The translations under genes and the position numbers were made by a program. The notes under the pieces were generated by a model. It ran no database searches. It was given only the letters and a program-made list of their open reading frames with translations, and was not told where the DNA came from. DNA of 11,926 nucleotides from Rhodoferax sp. GTDB lineage: Bacteria > Pseudomonadota > Gammaproteobacteria > Burkholderiales > Burkholderiaceae_C. Where the stretch lies: the NCBI GenBank assembly GCA_023231075.1, contig JALNWC010000043.1, forward strand, positions 1 through 11,926, written 5' to 3'. This document shows, piece by piece, positions 1 through 6,764 of this stretch (positions are counted from its first letter, which is position 1; each line of letters starts with the position of its first letter).

Positions 1-692
1 CGCCCAACATCGTTTTTGCCGATTGCCCCGACCTGGACAAAGCGGTCGAGGCCGCGGTCGGCAGCATCTTCTTCAACCAGGGCGAAAGCTGCAACGCGCC
101 GTCGCGCCTGTTTGTCGAGGCCGGCATCCGCGAGCAGTTCCTTGAGAAAGCCCTGGCGCTGGTGCCGGGCTACGCGCCCGCCAATCCGCTGGCGCCCGAC
201 ACCATCATGGGCGCCATCGTCGACCAGACCCAAATGAAATCGGTGCTGCGCTACATTGAACTCGGCAAGCAGGAGGGTGCGGCGCTGCTGGCCGGGGGCG
301 AGCAGGCGCTGGTGGACAGTGGCGGCTGCTACGTGCAGCCCACCATCTTTGCCGGCGTCACGCCGGACATGAGCATTGCCCGCGAAGAAATCTTTGGCCC
401 GGTGCTCTCGGTTTTGTCGTTCACCGACACCGCCGAGGTCGTGCGCCAGGCCAACCAGAGCATCTACGGCCTGCAGGCGGCGGTCTGGACGCGCGACATC
501 AACAAGGCGCACGGCGTGGCGCGCGCGCTGCGCGCCGGCACGGTCCATGTCAACCAGTACGACGAAGACGACATCACCGTGCCTTTTGGCGGCTACAAGC
601 AAAGCGGGGTAGGGCGCGACAAGTCGCTGCACGCGTTTGACAAGTACACCGAGACCAAGACCACCTGGATCCGCATCGACAGTCCGGTTTGA
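1..692 (+). CDS. Aldehyde dehydrogenase, C-terminal part (gamma-glutamyl-aminobutyraldehyde type), 5' end outside window
   Basis: Only the last 229 codons are visible, read from base 3; the gene starts before the window. ALDH enzymes oxidise an aldehyde to its acid with NAD(P)+ through a catalytic cysteine. That cysteine is seen at bases 90-92 in the context FNQGESCNAPSR, and the later family motif EIFGPVLS follows around 388-411. The end of the protein (GGYKQSGVGRDKSLHAFDKYTE) resembles PuuC-type dehydrogenases, which act on gamma-glutamyl-aminobutyraldehyde in putrescine breakdown. The neighbour 27 bp downstream is a glutamine synthetase-like gene, which fits a pathway in which an amine is first gamma-glutamylated and later oxidised. 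The NAD-binding half and the general-base glutamate lie outside the window. The ALDH family is certain from the sequence; the substrate is inferred from similarity and context. Confidence 0.9.
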   Translation, partial: PNIVFADCPDLDKAVEAAVGSIFFNQGESCNAPSRLFVEAGIREQFLEKALALVPGYAPANPLAPDTIMGAIVDQTQMKSVLRYIELGKQEGAALLAGGEQALVDSGGCYVQPTIFAGVTPDMSIAREEIFGPVLSVLSFTDTAEVVRQANQSIYGLQAAVWTRDINKAHGVARALRAGTVHVNQYDEDDITVPFGGYKQSGVGRDKSLHAFDKYTETKTTWIRIDSPV

Positions 693-719
693 CACACTTG
701 CAAGCTTGAGCGACACACC

Positions 720-2060
720 ATGCCCCAAACCGACAACCTTCAAGCCACCATGGACGACCTGTCGGCTCAAGGCATTCACAGCATCCTGACCCAGTTTTGC
801 GACCTGCACGGCGTGGCCAAAGGCAAGCTGGTGCAGCTGGACGACCTGAAGGAATGGGTGGAAAACGGCGCTGGTTTTGCCGGCCCCAGCATCCGGGGCA
901 CGGGTCTGGGGCGCTTTGGCGCGCGCAGCGAATACTACGGCCGGGTGCAACTCGAATCGCTGCGGGCCTTGCCGTGGATGCCCGGCGTGGCCCATGCCGT
1001 GTGCGACGGCTATGCCGGTGGCTCGCCGCTGGCCACCTGCTCGCGCCAACTGCTCAAGCACCAGCTCGAGCGCTTGAAAGCGCGCGGCTGGACCCTGTGG
1101 GTCGGCATCGAGCCCGAATTTTTCCTGCTGCGCCAGGACGACAAGGGCCACTGGCAGGGCGCCGACGCGCAGGACGGTCTTGACAAACCCTCTTACGACC
1201 TGAAAGCCATCCATCGCCACCACGCGTTTCTTGACGACATGCGCCAGACCCTCACCCAATTGGGCTTCAGGCTGCAGCAAATCGACCACGAAGATGCCCG
1301 GGGCCAGTACGAAATCAATTACCGTTTCCATCGCGCGCTGGAAGCCGCAGACCGCTTCATGCTGTTCAAGATGGCGGCGCATGCGGTGGCGCAAAAGCAC
1401 GGCTGTGTCTTCAGTTGCATGCCCAAGCCCTTTGCCGCCATGCCGGGCAGCGGTTTGCACTTCCACTTGAGCATCACCGATGCGCAGGGCCGCGCCGTGT
1501 TCCAGGACCACAGCGACGCCCTGCAACTCAGTCTCACGGCCTACCGCTTTGTGGCTGGCCTGCTGCATCACGCCGACGCCCTGAGCGCCCTGTGCGCCCC
1601 CACCGTCAACAGCTTCAAACGGCTGGCCTGCAGCGACAGCGCCTCGGGCACCACCTGGTCGCTGGTGTGAAAAGCCTATGGTGACAACAACCGCACTTGC
1701 CTGCTGCGCAGCGTCGCCGGGCGCATCGAGTGGCGTTTGCCCGACCCGTCATGCAACGTCTACGCAGCCATCGCCGCCACCCTGGCCGCCGGGCTGGATG
1801 GTATTGAGCGCGACATGACCGCCCCCGCGCCCTGCGCCGAAGACCTGTATGAGCGCTTCGCCAGCGGCCGGACCATGCCCGCGCGCCTGCCGCGCGACCT
1901 TGGCGCAGCGTTTGACGCGCTGGCGGCCGACACGCGGCTGATGGACGCCGTCGGCCCGGACTTCTGCCAGCAATTTTTGGCCATCAAGCGGCAGGAGTGG
2001 AGCAGCTTCAGCCAGTCGGTGAGCGACTGGGAACTTAATCGTTACGCTGATCTGTATTAA
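720..2060 (+). pseudogene. glnT: Type III (GlnT-like) glutamine synthetase interrupted by an in-frame TGA
   Basis: The frame from ATG 720 to TAA 2058-2060 spans 446 codons, about the usual length for type III or gamma-glutamylamide-forming synthetases, but codon 317 (1668-1670) is TGA. Before the stop are an N-terminal beta-grasp region (DLHGVAKGK near residue 30) and the catalytic-domain motifs EPEFF (E131, E133), QYEINY (E198), GSGLHFHLS (H247, H249) and NSFKR (N297-R301). After it, in the same frame, are AYGDNNRT and RIEWRLPD (E337, R339), which supply ATP/substrate arginines and a metal ligand in this family. The 316-residue product would therefore lack essential active-site parts. Alignment from memory suggests an aromatic residue at the stop; TGG to TGA is the simplest change. 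Codon use is similar on both sides. Alternatives are a sequencing error or readthrough. The ATG-proximal start has only a weak ribosome site. The substrate could be ammonia or an amine such as putrescine. Confidence 0.82.
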
Positions 2061-2065
2061 TTTTG

Positions 2066-2098
2066 CATTGCGAAATTTTGGTTTCGTATGGCGCAATG
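2066..2098. repeat. Inverted repeat just downstream of the glutamine synthetase gene, upstream of aceA
   Basis: A perfect 7-bp inverted repeat, CATTGCG (2066-2072) and CGCAATG (2092-2098), encloses an inner dyad CGAAA (2071-2075) / TTTCG (2082-2086). No T-run follows, so an intrinsic terminator is unlikely. A second TTGCG-type dyad lies at 2126-2130 / 2141-2145 in the opposite orientation. It could be a protein-binding dyad for aceA control or a weak RNA hairpin ending the upstream transcript; the sequence alone does not decide. Confidence 0.4.
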
Positions 2099-2200
2099 GA
2101 AACAGTCTGAATGAACTGGAAAATCCGCAAATTCAGAAAATTGCGTGCCACATAGCGAAATATAAATCCCAAGTTATTGATTTCATTCGATTAAATAAAA

Positions 2201-2247
2201 GTCTTCTATAAGACATAAGATGTGTTTGGTGTCTTCTATAAGACATA
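2201..2247. promoter_or_regulatory. Two direct copies of a palindrome-bearing 17-bp repeat upstream of aceA (probable operators)
   Basis: The 17-bp string GTCTTCTATAAGACATA occurs identically at 2201-2217 and 2231-2247. Within each copy, GTCTT and AAGAC form a 5-bp inverted repeat around CTAT. Copy starts are 30 bp apart, close to three helical turns, so bound dimers would face the same side of the DNA. The second copy ends 71 bp before the aceA ATG and abuts an AT-rich -10-like string (TAGAAT, 2246-2251), a position suited to repression or to control of promoter opening. The exact duplication in a non-coding AT-rich region is seen directly; the operator role is inferred and the regulator is not identified. 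Confidence 0.6.
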
Positions 2248-2318
2248 GAATAAACGCCATGGTGTCAACAGCGTAATGCAACAGATGCCTTCCTTTTCAT
2301 CAACTCAGGAGTGACCTC

Positions 2319-3638
2319 ATGCCACAGACTCTCACCGAACAATTAAGCCGTGAACAACAAATTGCCGCCCTGGAAAAAGACTGGGCGACCAACCCGCGCT
2401 GGAAAGGCATCAAGCGCGGCTACAGCGCCGCCGACGTGGTGCGTCTGCGTGGTTCCTTCCCGATCGAGCACACCCTGGCGCGCCGTGGTGCAGAAAAGCT
2501 GTGGAATCTGGTCAACACCGAAGCCTATGTCAATTGCCTCGGTGCGCTCACCGGCGGTCAGGCCATGCAGCAAGTCAAGGCCGGCGTGAAAGCCATCTAC
2601 CTGTCGGGCTGGCAAGTGGCCGCCGACGGCAATACTTCTTTGTCGATGTACCCTGATCAGTCGCTGTACGCGGTCGATTCGGTGCCGACGATGGTCGAGC
2701 GCATCAACAACTCGTTCCGTCGTGCTGATGAAATCCAGCACTCCAAGGGCGTCGATGCGGGTGACAAGGGCTATACCGACATGTTTGCTCCGATCGTGGC
2801 CGACGCCGAAGCCGGTTTTGGTGGCGTGCTCAATGCGTTTGAACTCATGAAGAACATGATCCGTGCCGGTGCCGCCGGTGTGCACTGGGAAGACCAACTG
2901 GCTTCGGTCAAGAAATGCGGCCACATGGGCGGCAAGGTGCTGGTGCCCACGGCTGAAGCCATTCAGAAGCTTGTCGCTGCCCGCATGGCTGCCGACGTCT
3001 GTGGTGTGCCGACCTTGGTGATTGCCCGCACCGACGCCGAAGCCGCTGACCTGTTGACCAGCGACTACGATGCCAATGACAAACCATTCCTGACCGGTGA
3101 GCGCACGGCCGAGGGCTTCTACAAGTCACGCAAAGGCCTGGACCAGGCCATCAGCCGCGCCGTGGCCTATGCCGATTACGCCGACCTGGTGTGGTGCGAA
3201 ACCGGCACGCCCGATCTTGAATTTGCCCGGAAATTCGCCGAGGCCGTGCGCGCCAAACACCCGGGCAAGCTGCTGGCCTACAACTGCAGCCCGTCATTCA
3301 ACTGGAAGAAGAATCTGGACGATGCCACCATTGCCAAGTTCCAGAAAGAACTCGGTGCCATGGGCTACAAGTACCAGTTCATCACCCTGGCCGGCATCCA
3401 CTCCATGTGGTACAACATGTTCGACTTGGCGCAAGATTACGTGGCACGCGGCATGACCGCCTATGTGGAAAAAGTGCAGGAGCCCGAATTCGCCGCGCGC
3501 GACCGTGGCTACACCTTTGTGTCGCACCAGCAGGAAGTCGGTACCGGTTATTTCGACGAAGTCACCACCGTCATCCAGGGTGGCAAGTCCAGCGTCACGG
3601 CGCTGACCGGCTCGACCGAAGAAGAGCAGTTCCACTAA
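2319..3638 (+). CDS. aceA: Isocitrate lyase (glyoxylate shunt)
   Basis: Isocitrate lyase splits isocitrate into glyoxylate and succinate, letting cells grow on acetate or fatty acids without losing carbon in the TCA cycle; it is a cytosolic, Mg-dependent homotetramer. The 439-residue product matches the usual bacterial short form (about 430-440). Visible signatures are YLSGWQVAADGN near residue 95, the catalytic loop KKCGH at 198-202 with the active-site cysteine at 200, NCSPSFNW near 326, and the C-terminal lid ending SSVTALTGSTEEEQF. The ATG is preceded by AGGAG (2307-2311) at a 7-nt spacing, and the protein start aligns with the family. The gene stands alone: 258 bp of AT-rich DNA with paired operator-like repeats lie before it and a strong intrinsic terminator after it, so it is probably a single-gene, carbon-source-regulated unit. 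Malate synthase is not in the window. Confidence 0.97.
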   Translation: MPQTLTEQLSREQQIAALEKDWATNPRWKGIKRGYSAADVVRLRGSFPIEHTLARRGAEKLWNLVNTEAYVNCLGALTGGQAMQQVKAGVKAIYLSGWQVAADGNTSLSMYPDQSLYAVDSVPTMVERINNSFRRADEIQHSKGVDAGDKGYTDMFAPIVADAEAGFGGVLNAFELMKNMIRAGAAGVHWEDQLASVKKCGHMGGKVLVPTAEAIQKLVAARMAADVCGVPTLVIARTDAEAADLLTSDYDANDKPFLTGERTAEGFYKSRKGLDQAISRAVAYADYADLVWCETGTPDLEFARKFAEAVRAKHPGKLLAYNCSPSFNWKKNLDDATIAKFQKELGAMGYKYQFITLAGIHSMWYNMFDLAQDYVARGMTAYVEKVQEPEFAARDRGYTFVSHQQEVGTGYFDEVTTVIQGGKSSVTALTGSTEEEQFH

Positions 3639-3660
3639 AAAAACCGGGCCCGAGGCGTTC

Positions 3661-3700
3661 AAAGGCTGGCGTTCCCTGACGGGGGCGGCCAGCCTTTTTT
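3661..3700 (+). terminator. Intrinsic terminator of aceA
   Basis: A perfect 10-bp stem, AAAGGCTGGC (3661-3670) with GCCAGCCTTT (3688-3697), encloses a 17-nt loop, and the T-run continues to 3700. It begins 22 nt after the aceA stop codon and separates aceA from the thrS operon. Confidence 0.9.
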
Positions 3701-3725
3701 CATGGGGTGAACTCCGGTTTAAAAT
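3697..3725 (+). promoter_or_regulatory. Candidate promoter for thrS and the translation operon
   Basis: TTTTCA (3697-3702; 4 of 6 to the -35 consensus) and TAAAAT (3720-3725; 5 of 6 to the -10 consensus) are 17 bp apart and lie directly after the aceA terminator. This is the only reasonable sigma70-like pair I see between that terminator and thrS. Predicted transcription would begin near 3732, just ahead of the hairpin at 3736-3756. Moderate-to-low certainty because the -35 box is poor. Confidence 0.4.
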
Positions 3726-3735
3726 CACCGATCAC

Positions 3736-3759
3736 AAACGCGGACTTTCCGCGTTTTTT
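3736..3759 (+). terminator. thrS: Hairpin plus T-run directly before thrS (terminator or attenuator)
   Basis: AAACGCGG (3736-3743) and CCGCGTTT (3749-3756) form a perfect 8-bp stem around a 5-nt loop (ACTTT), and six T residues span 3754-3759. This has the full form of an intrinsic terminator, yet it lies only 23 nt before the thrS ATG and about 40 nt after the real aceA terminator. It may be a second terminator for aceA, an early attenuator, or a 5' stabilising hairpin of the thrS mRNA. Structure is seen; role is inferred. Confidence 0.65.
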
Positions 3760-3782
3760 AATTACCTTTTCCCCTCATTGCC

Positions 3783-5696
3783 ATGGTCCAAATCACGCTT
3801 CCCGATGGTTCTCAACGCAACTACGACGCCGCGGTCACCGTGGCCGAGGTGGCGGCCTCCATCGGCACCGGCCTGGCCAAGGCAGCGCTGGCCGGCAAGG
3901 TGAACGGGCAGGTGGTCGACACCAGTTTTGTGATCGACCAAGACAGCAGCCTGGCCATCATCACCGCCAAGGACGCAGAGGGTCTGGACGTCATTCGGCA
4001 TTCCACGGCGCACCTGCTGGCCTACGCGGTCAAGGAAATTTTCCCGACGGCGCAGGTCACGATCGGCCCGGTCATTGAAAACGGTTTTTTCTACGACTTT
4101 TCGTTCGAGCGCCCGTTCACGCTGGAAGACCTGGCCGTCATTGAAAAACGCATGACAGCGCTGGCGGCCAAAGACGAGCCTGTGCTGCGCCGCGTGTTGC
4201 CGCGTGACGAGGCGGTGGCTTATTTCAAGGGCCTGGGTGAGCACTACAAGGCCGAAATCATCGCCAGCATTCCTGCCGGTGAAGACGTCAGCCTGTACCG
4301 TGAAGGCCGTTTTGAAGACCTGTGCCGCGGCCCGCACGTGCCCAGCACCGGCAAGCTCAAGCATTTCAAGCTCATGAAGGTCGCCGGGGCTTACTGGCGC
4401 GGCGATCACAAGAACGAAATGCTGCAGCGCATCTATGGCACGGCCTGGGCCACCAAGGAAGACCTGCAGCAGCACCTGACCATGCTCGAAGAAGCCGAAA
4501 AGCGCGACCACCGCAAGCTGGGTCGCGAGCTCGACCTGTTCCATGTCGACGACCATGCGCCCGGCCTGGTGTTCTGGCATCCCAAGGGCTGGGCCATTTG
4601 GCAAGCGGTGGAGCAGTACATGCGCCAGGTCTACCGCGACAACGGCTACCAGGAGGTCAAGGCGCCGCAACTGCTCGACAAAGGCCTGTGGGAAAAGACC
4701 GGTCACTGGGACAAGTACCGGGACAACATGTTCACCACCGAGTCCGAAAAGCGCGACTATGCCCTCAAGCCCATGAACTGCCCGGGTCACATCCTGATCT
4801 TCAAGCAGGGCCTGAAAAGCTACCGCGACCTGCCGCTGCGCTACGGCGAATTCGGCCAGTGCCACCGCAACGAAGCCACCGGCGGCCTGCACGGCATCAT
4901 GCGCGTGCGCGGCTTTACCCAGGACGACGGCCACATTTTCTGTACCGAAGACCAGATCCTGGCCGAATGCGTGGCCTACACCACGCTGCTGCAAAAGGTC
5001 TACGCCGACTTCGGTTTCAAGAACATCATCTACAAGATTGCCACCCGGCCCGAGCAGCGCATCGGCTCCGACGAGATCTGGGACAAGGCCGAGCACGCGC
5101 TCATCGAGAGCTTGCGCGCCTCGGGGTGTGAGTTCGAACTCTCACCCGGTGAGGGCGCTTTTTACGGTCCCAAGGTCGAATACACCCTGAAAGATGCCAT
5201 TGGCCGGCACTGGCAGTGCGGCACCATCCAGGTCGATTTCTCCATGCCCGAGCGGCTTGATGCCGACTACGTCGGTGAAGACAGCGCCCGCCATCGTCCG
5301 GTCATGCTGCACCGCGCCATCGTCGGCAGCCTGGAGCGTTTCATCGGGATTTTGATCGAGGAAACCGCCGGCGCGCTGCCAACCTGGCTCGCGCCGGTGC
5401 AGGTCAAGGTGCTCAACATCACCGACGCGCAGGCCGAATATGCCCAGGATGTCGTCAAAACGCTGCAGAATCAAGGCTTTAGGGTCGAGGCAGATCTGCG
5501 CAATGAAAAAATCACGTATAAAATACGCGAGCATTCAATGCAGAAGGTGCCGTATCTGATCGTCATTGGTGACAAAGAGATGGCTTCCGGTGCTGTTGCA
5601 GTGCGAGCCCGGGGTGGACAAGACCTTGGCGTCATGTCGGTTGCCGAGTTTGCTCAAAAAATTTCAGCCGACGTGACGCACAAATCAATCGTTTGA
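3783..5696 (+). CDS. thrS: Threonyl-tRNA synthetase
   Basis: This class II synthetase charges tRNA-Thr and removes mischarged serine. The 637-residue length is close to E. coli ThrRS (642). Domains in order are a TGS domain (about 1-62, starting VQITLPDGSQ), the editing domain (about 63-240) with the HxxxH pair H73/H77, the catalytic core (about 243-530) and a C-terminal anticodon-binding domain (about 535-637). The zinc ligands C333 (MNCPGH), H384 (DGHIF) and H510 (LHRAIVG) align with E. coli C334, H385 and H511. The start is fixed by the match to the E. coli N-terminus, although the preceding 20 nt are pyrimidine-rich with no Shine-Dalgarno sequence. It is first in the operon that continues with infC 79 nt downstream. 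In E. coli, ThrRS represses its own translation through a tRNA-like leader; the short leader here holds just one hairpin, so control must differ. Confidence 0.98.
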   Translation: MVQITLPDGSQRNYDAAVTVAEVAASIGTGLAKAALAGKVNGQVVDTSFVIDQDSSLAIITAKDAEGLDVIRHSTAHLLAYAVKEIFPTAQVTIGPVIENGFFYDFSFERPFTLEDLAVIEKRMTALAAKDEPVLRRVLPRDEAVAYFKGLGEHYKAEIIASIPAGEDVSLYREGRFEDLCRGPHVPSTGKLKHFKLMKVAGAYWRGDHKNEMLQRIYGTAWATKEDLQQHLTMLEEAEKRDHRKLGRELDLFHVDDHAPGLVFWHPKGWAIWQAVEQYMRQVYRDNGYQEVKAPQLLDKGLWEKTGHWDKYRDNMFTTESEKRDYALKPMNCPGHILIFKQGLKSYRDLPLRYGEFGQCHRNEATGGLHGIMRVRGFTQDDGHIFCTEDQILAECVAYTTLLQKVYADFGFKNIIYKIATRPEQRIGSDEIWDKAEHALIESLRASGCEFELSPGEGAFYGPKVEYTLKDAIGRHWQCGTIQVDFSMPERLDADYVGEDSARHRPVMLHRAIVGSLERFIGILIEETAGALPTWLAPVQVKVLNITDAQAEYAQDVVKTLQNQGFRVEADLRNEKITYKIREHSMQKVPYLIVIGDKEMASGAVAVRARGGQDLGVMSVAEFAQKISADVTHKSIV

Positions 5697-5736
5697 TTTT
5701 TTGAATTGTTCATGGGGCTTGCGCTGCCCGGTTTTA

Positions 5737-5760
5737 GCCACGATGGATGTGGCAGTTTTT
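5737..5760 (+). promoter_or_regulatory. infC: Small hairpin with T-run in the thrS-infC gap
   Basis: GCCAC (5737-5741) and GTGGC (5749-5753) can pair around a 7-nt loop and are followed by AGTTTTT (5754-5760), immediately before the infC ribosome site. A second weak stem, GGGC (5715-5718) with GCCC (5726-5729), precedes it. These are short and might be chance, but the position would suit partial termination or control of IF3 synthesis relative to ThrRS. Confidence 0.3.
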
Positions 5761-5763
5761 GTA

Positions 5764-5778
5764 AAGGATCAAGTCATC
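5764..5778 (+). promoter_or_regulatory. infC: Ribosome binding site and non-canonical AUC start of infC
   Basis: AAGGA (5764-5768) lies 7 nt before ATC at 5776-5778, in frame with IF3 and exactly where the conserved protein begins (xATEYRDRR). The upstream in-frame ATG (5743) and TTG (5701) have no such site and would add residues not typical of IF3; the next ATG (5842) lies inside the conserved domain. IF3 genes are known to use rare AUU or AUC starts, because IF3 rejects them and so limits its own synthesis. Confidence 0.8.
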
Positions 5779-6369
5779 GCTACCGAATATCGTGATCGCC
5801 GTCACCGCGAAGAACGCAAACACCGATTGAATCGGGAAATCATGGTCCCGGAGGTCCGCCTCTCTGGTCTAGAAAACGAGCCCCTGGGTGTTGTCAATAT
5901 CAATGACGCACTGCGCATGGCGGGTGAGTTGGACGTGGACCTGGTCGAGATTGCTGCCACTGCCAATCCGCCCGTGTGTCGTTTGATGGATTACGGCAAA
6001 TTCAAGTACCAGGAACAAAAGAAAGCTGCTGAAGCCAAAGCCAAGCAGACCGTGATCGAAATCAAGGAGATCAAGTTCCGCCCCGGTACCGATGACGGCG
6101 ACTACAACATCAAGATGCGCAACATCAAGCGCTTTTTGGCTGAAGGCGACAAATGCAAGATCACCCTGCGTTTTCGGGGTCGCGAAATCACGCACCAGGA
6201 ACTCGGCATGGCCTTGTTGAACCGCATTCGCGATGAGTTGGGCGATACGATTTTGGTCGAGCAGTTTCCCAAGCTCGAAGGGCGCCAGATGATCATGATG
6301 ATCGCGCCCGGCCGCAAGAAAGTTGCTGCGGCCAAGCCGGTCGTGACCGAGGTCACGGCCAGCGCTTAA
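5776..6369 (+). CDS. infC: Translation initiation factor IF-3 (start codon ATC)
   Basis: IF3 binds the 30S subunit, keeps it apart from 50S and checks start-codon and initiator-tRNA pairing. With the ATC start the product has 197 residues, slightly longer than E. coli IF3 (180). The N-terminal domain (about 20-92) contains the family segments VRLSG, EIAATANPPVCR and MDYGKFKY. A lysine/alanine-rich helical linker (about 80-97) leads to the C-terminal domain (about 98-182) with IKFRPGTDDGDY, KITLRFRGRE and EGRQMIMMIAP. A short alanine/valine-rich tail follows. The frame is open upstream to TTG 5701, but the Shine-Dalgarno position and family start favour 5776. It follows thrS and precedes rpmI-rplT, the universal order. 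Autoregulation through the non-AUG start is expected by analogy with E. coli and is the reason to prefer this start. Confidence 0.95.
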   Translation: MATEYRDRRHREERKHRLNREIMVPEVRLSGLENEPLGVVNINDALRMAGELDVDLVEIAATANPPVCRLMDYGKFKYQEQKKAAEAKAKQTVIEIKEIKFRPGTDDGDYNIKMRNIKRFLAEGDKCKITLRFRGREITHQELGMALLNRIRDELGDTILVEQFPKLEGRQMIMMIAPGRKKVAAAKPVVTEVTASA

Positions 6370-6398
6370 CCGATTGGGGCAGGCACCGCAAGGTGTTT

Positions 6399-6470
6399 GC
6401 CACAAAAGTGGTGGGTTAACACCTGCCACTTCAAAGTGGTGGGTTTCTAACTCGCCACTTCAAAGTGGCT
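6399..6470 (+). repeat. Three tandem mini-hairpin repeats in the infC-rpmI leader
   Basis: Three units beginning GCCAC start at 6399, 6425 and 6454 (spacings 26 and 29 nt). Units 2 and 3 share GCCACTTCAAAGTGG; unit 1 reads GCCACAAAAGTGG. Each unit can fold as a short stem (CCAC/GTGG or longer) closed by a 4-nt loop, and units 1 and 2 share the trailing TGGGTT. A further hairpin, CTGCAA (6485-6490) / TTGCAG (6496-6501), lies between the array and the rpmI ribosome site. No coding frame explains the array. It occupies the 166-nt gap where ribosomal protein L20 represses rpmI-rplT in other bacteria, so a regulatory RNA role is plausible but not shown. Confidence 0.7.
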
Positions 6471-6535
6471 CGGGGCCATCAAGGCTGCAAATTGCTTGCA
6501 GACGCCTCACGAGCACAATGTAATAGGAGCAGTAA

Positions 6536-6739
6536 ATGCCCAAAATGAAGACCAAAAGCGCGGCGAAGAAACGCTTCCGCGTCCGTCCAGGTGGCACCGT
6601 TAAACGCGGTCACGCCTTCAAACGTCACATCCTGACCAAGAAGACCACTAAAAATAAACGCCAATTGCGTGGTGCAACTGCGGTTCATGAGACCAATATG
6701 GGTCACATGGCACAGATGCTTCCAGGCCGTGGTATTTAA
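6536..6739 (+). CDS. rpmI: 50S ribosomal protein L35
   Basis: A 67-residue, strongly basic protein starting MPKMKTKSAAKKRF, which is the L35 signature, with the conserved KRGHAFKRHIL and KKTTKNKRQLR segments. L35 is a small component of the large ribosomal subunit. AGGAG (6525-6529) lies 6 nt before the ATG. The gene is 166 nt behind infC and 25 nt ahead of rplT, the usual pairing. The long leader before it, with its hairpin array, is the likely point of control for both ribosomal proteins; in E. coli L20 binds this leader and blocks L35 translation, with L20 following by coupling. Confidence 0.98.
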   Translation: MPKMKTKSAAKKRFRVRPGGTVKRGHAFKRHILTKKTTKNKRQLRGATAVHETNMGHMAQMLPGRGI

Positions 6740-6764
6740 TTAACGACGAACAAGGAGTACTCAC

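Noticed and set aside
1668..1720. TGA in the glutamine synthetase gene read as selenocysteine
   Set aside because: No convincing SECIS-type hairpin follows the TGA, no selenocysteine form of this family is known to me, and the position is not catalytic in homologues.
3762..5096. Long antisense open frame (444 codons) opposite thrS
   Set aside because: It lies wholly within or opposite a certain thrS gene, has no ribosome site or family signature, and is the expected complement of GC-biased codons.
5701..5775. N-terminal extension of IF3 from TTG 5701 or ATG 5743
   Set aside because: No ribosome site before either codon and the added residues do not resemble IF3; ATC 5776 has a well-placed AAGGA.
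6399..6470. Three short repeats read as a small CRISPR array
   Set aside because: Units are palindromic throughout, the intervals between them are only about 10-14 nt and similar to each other, and no cas gene is near.
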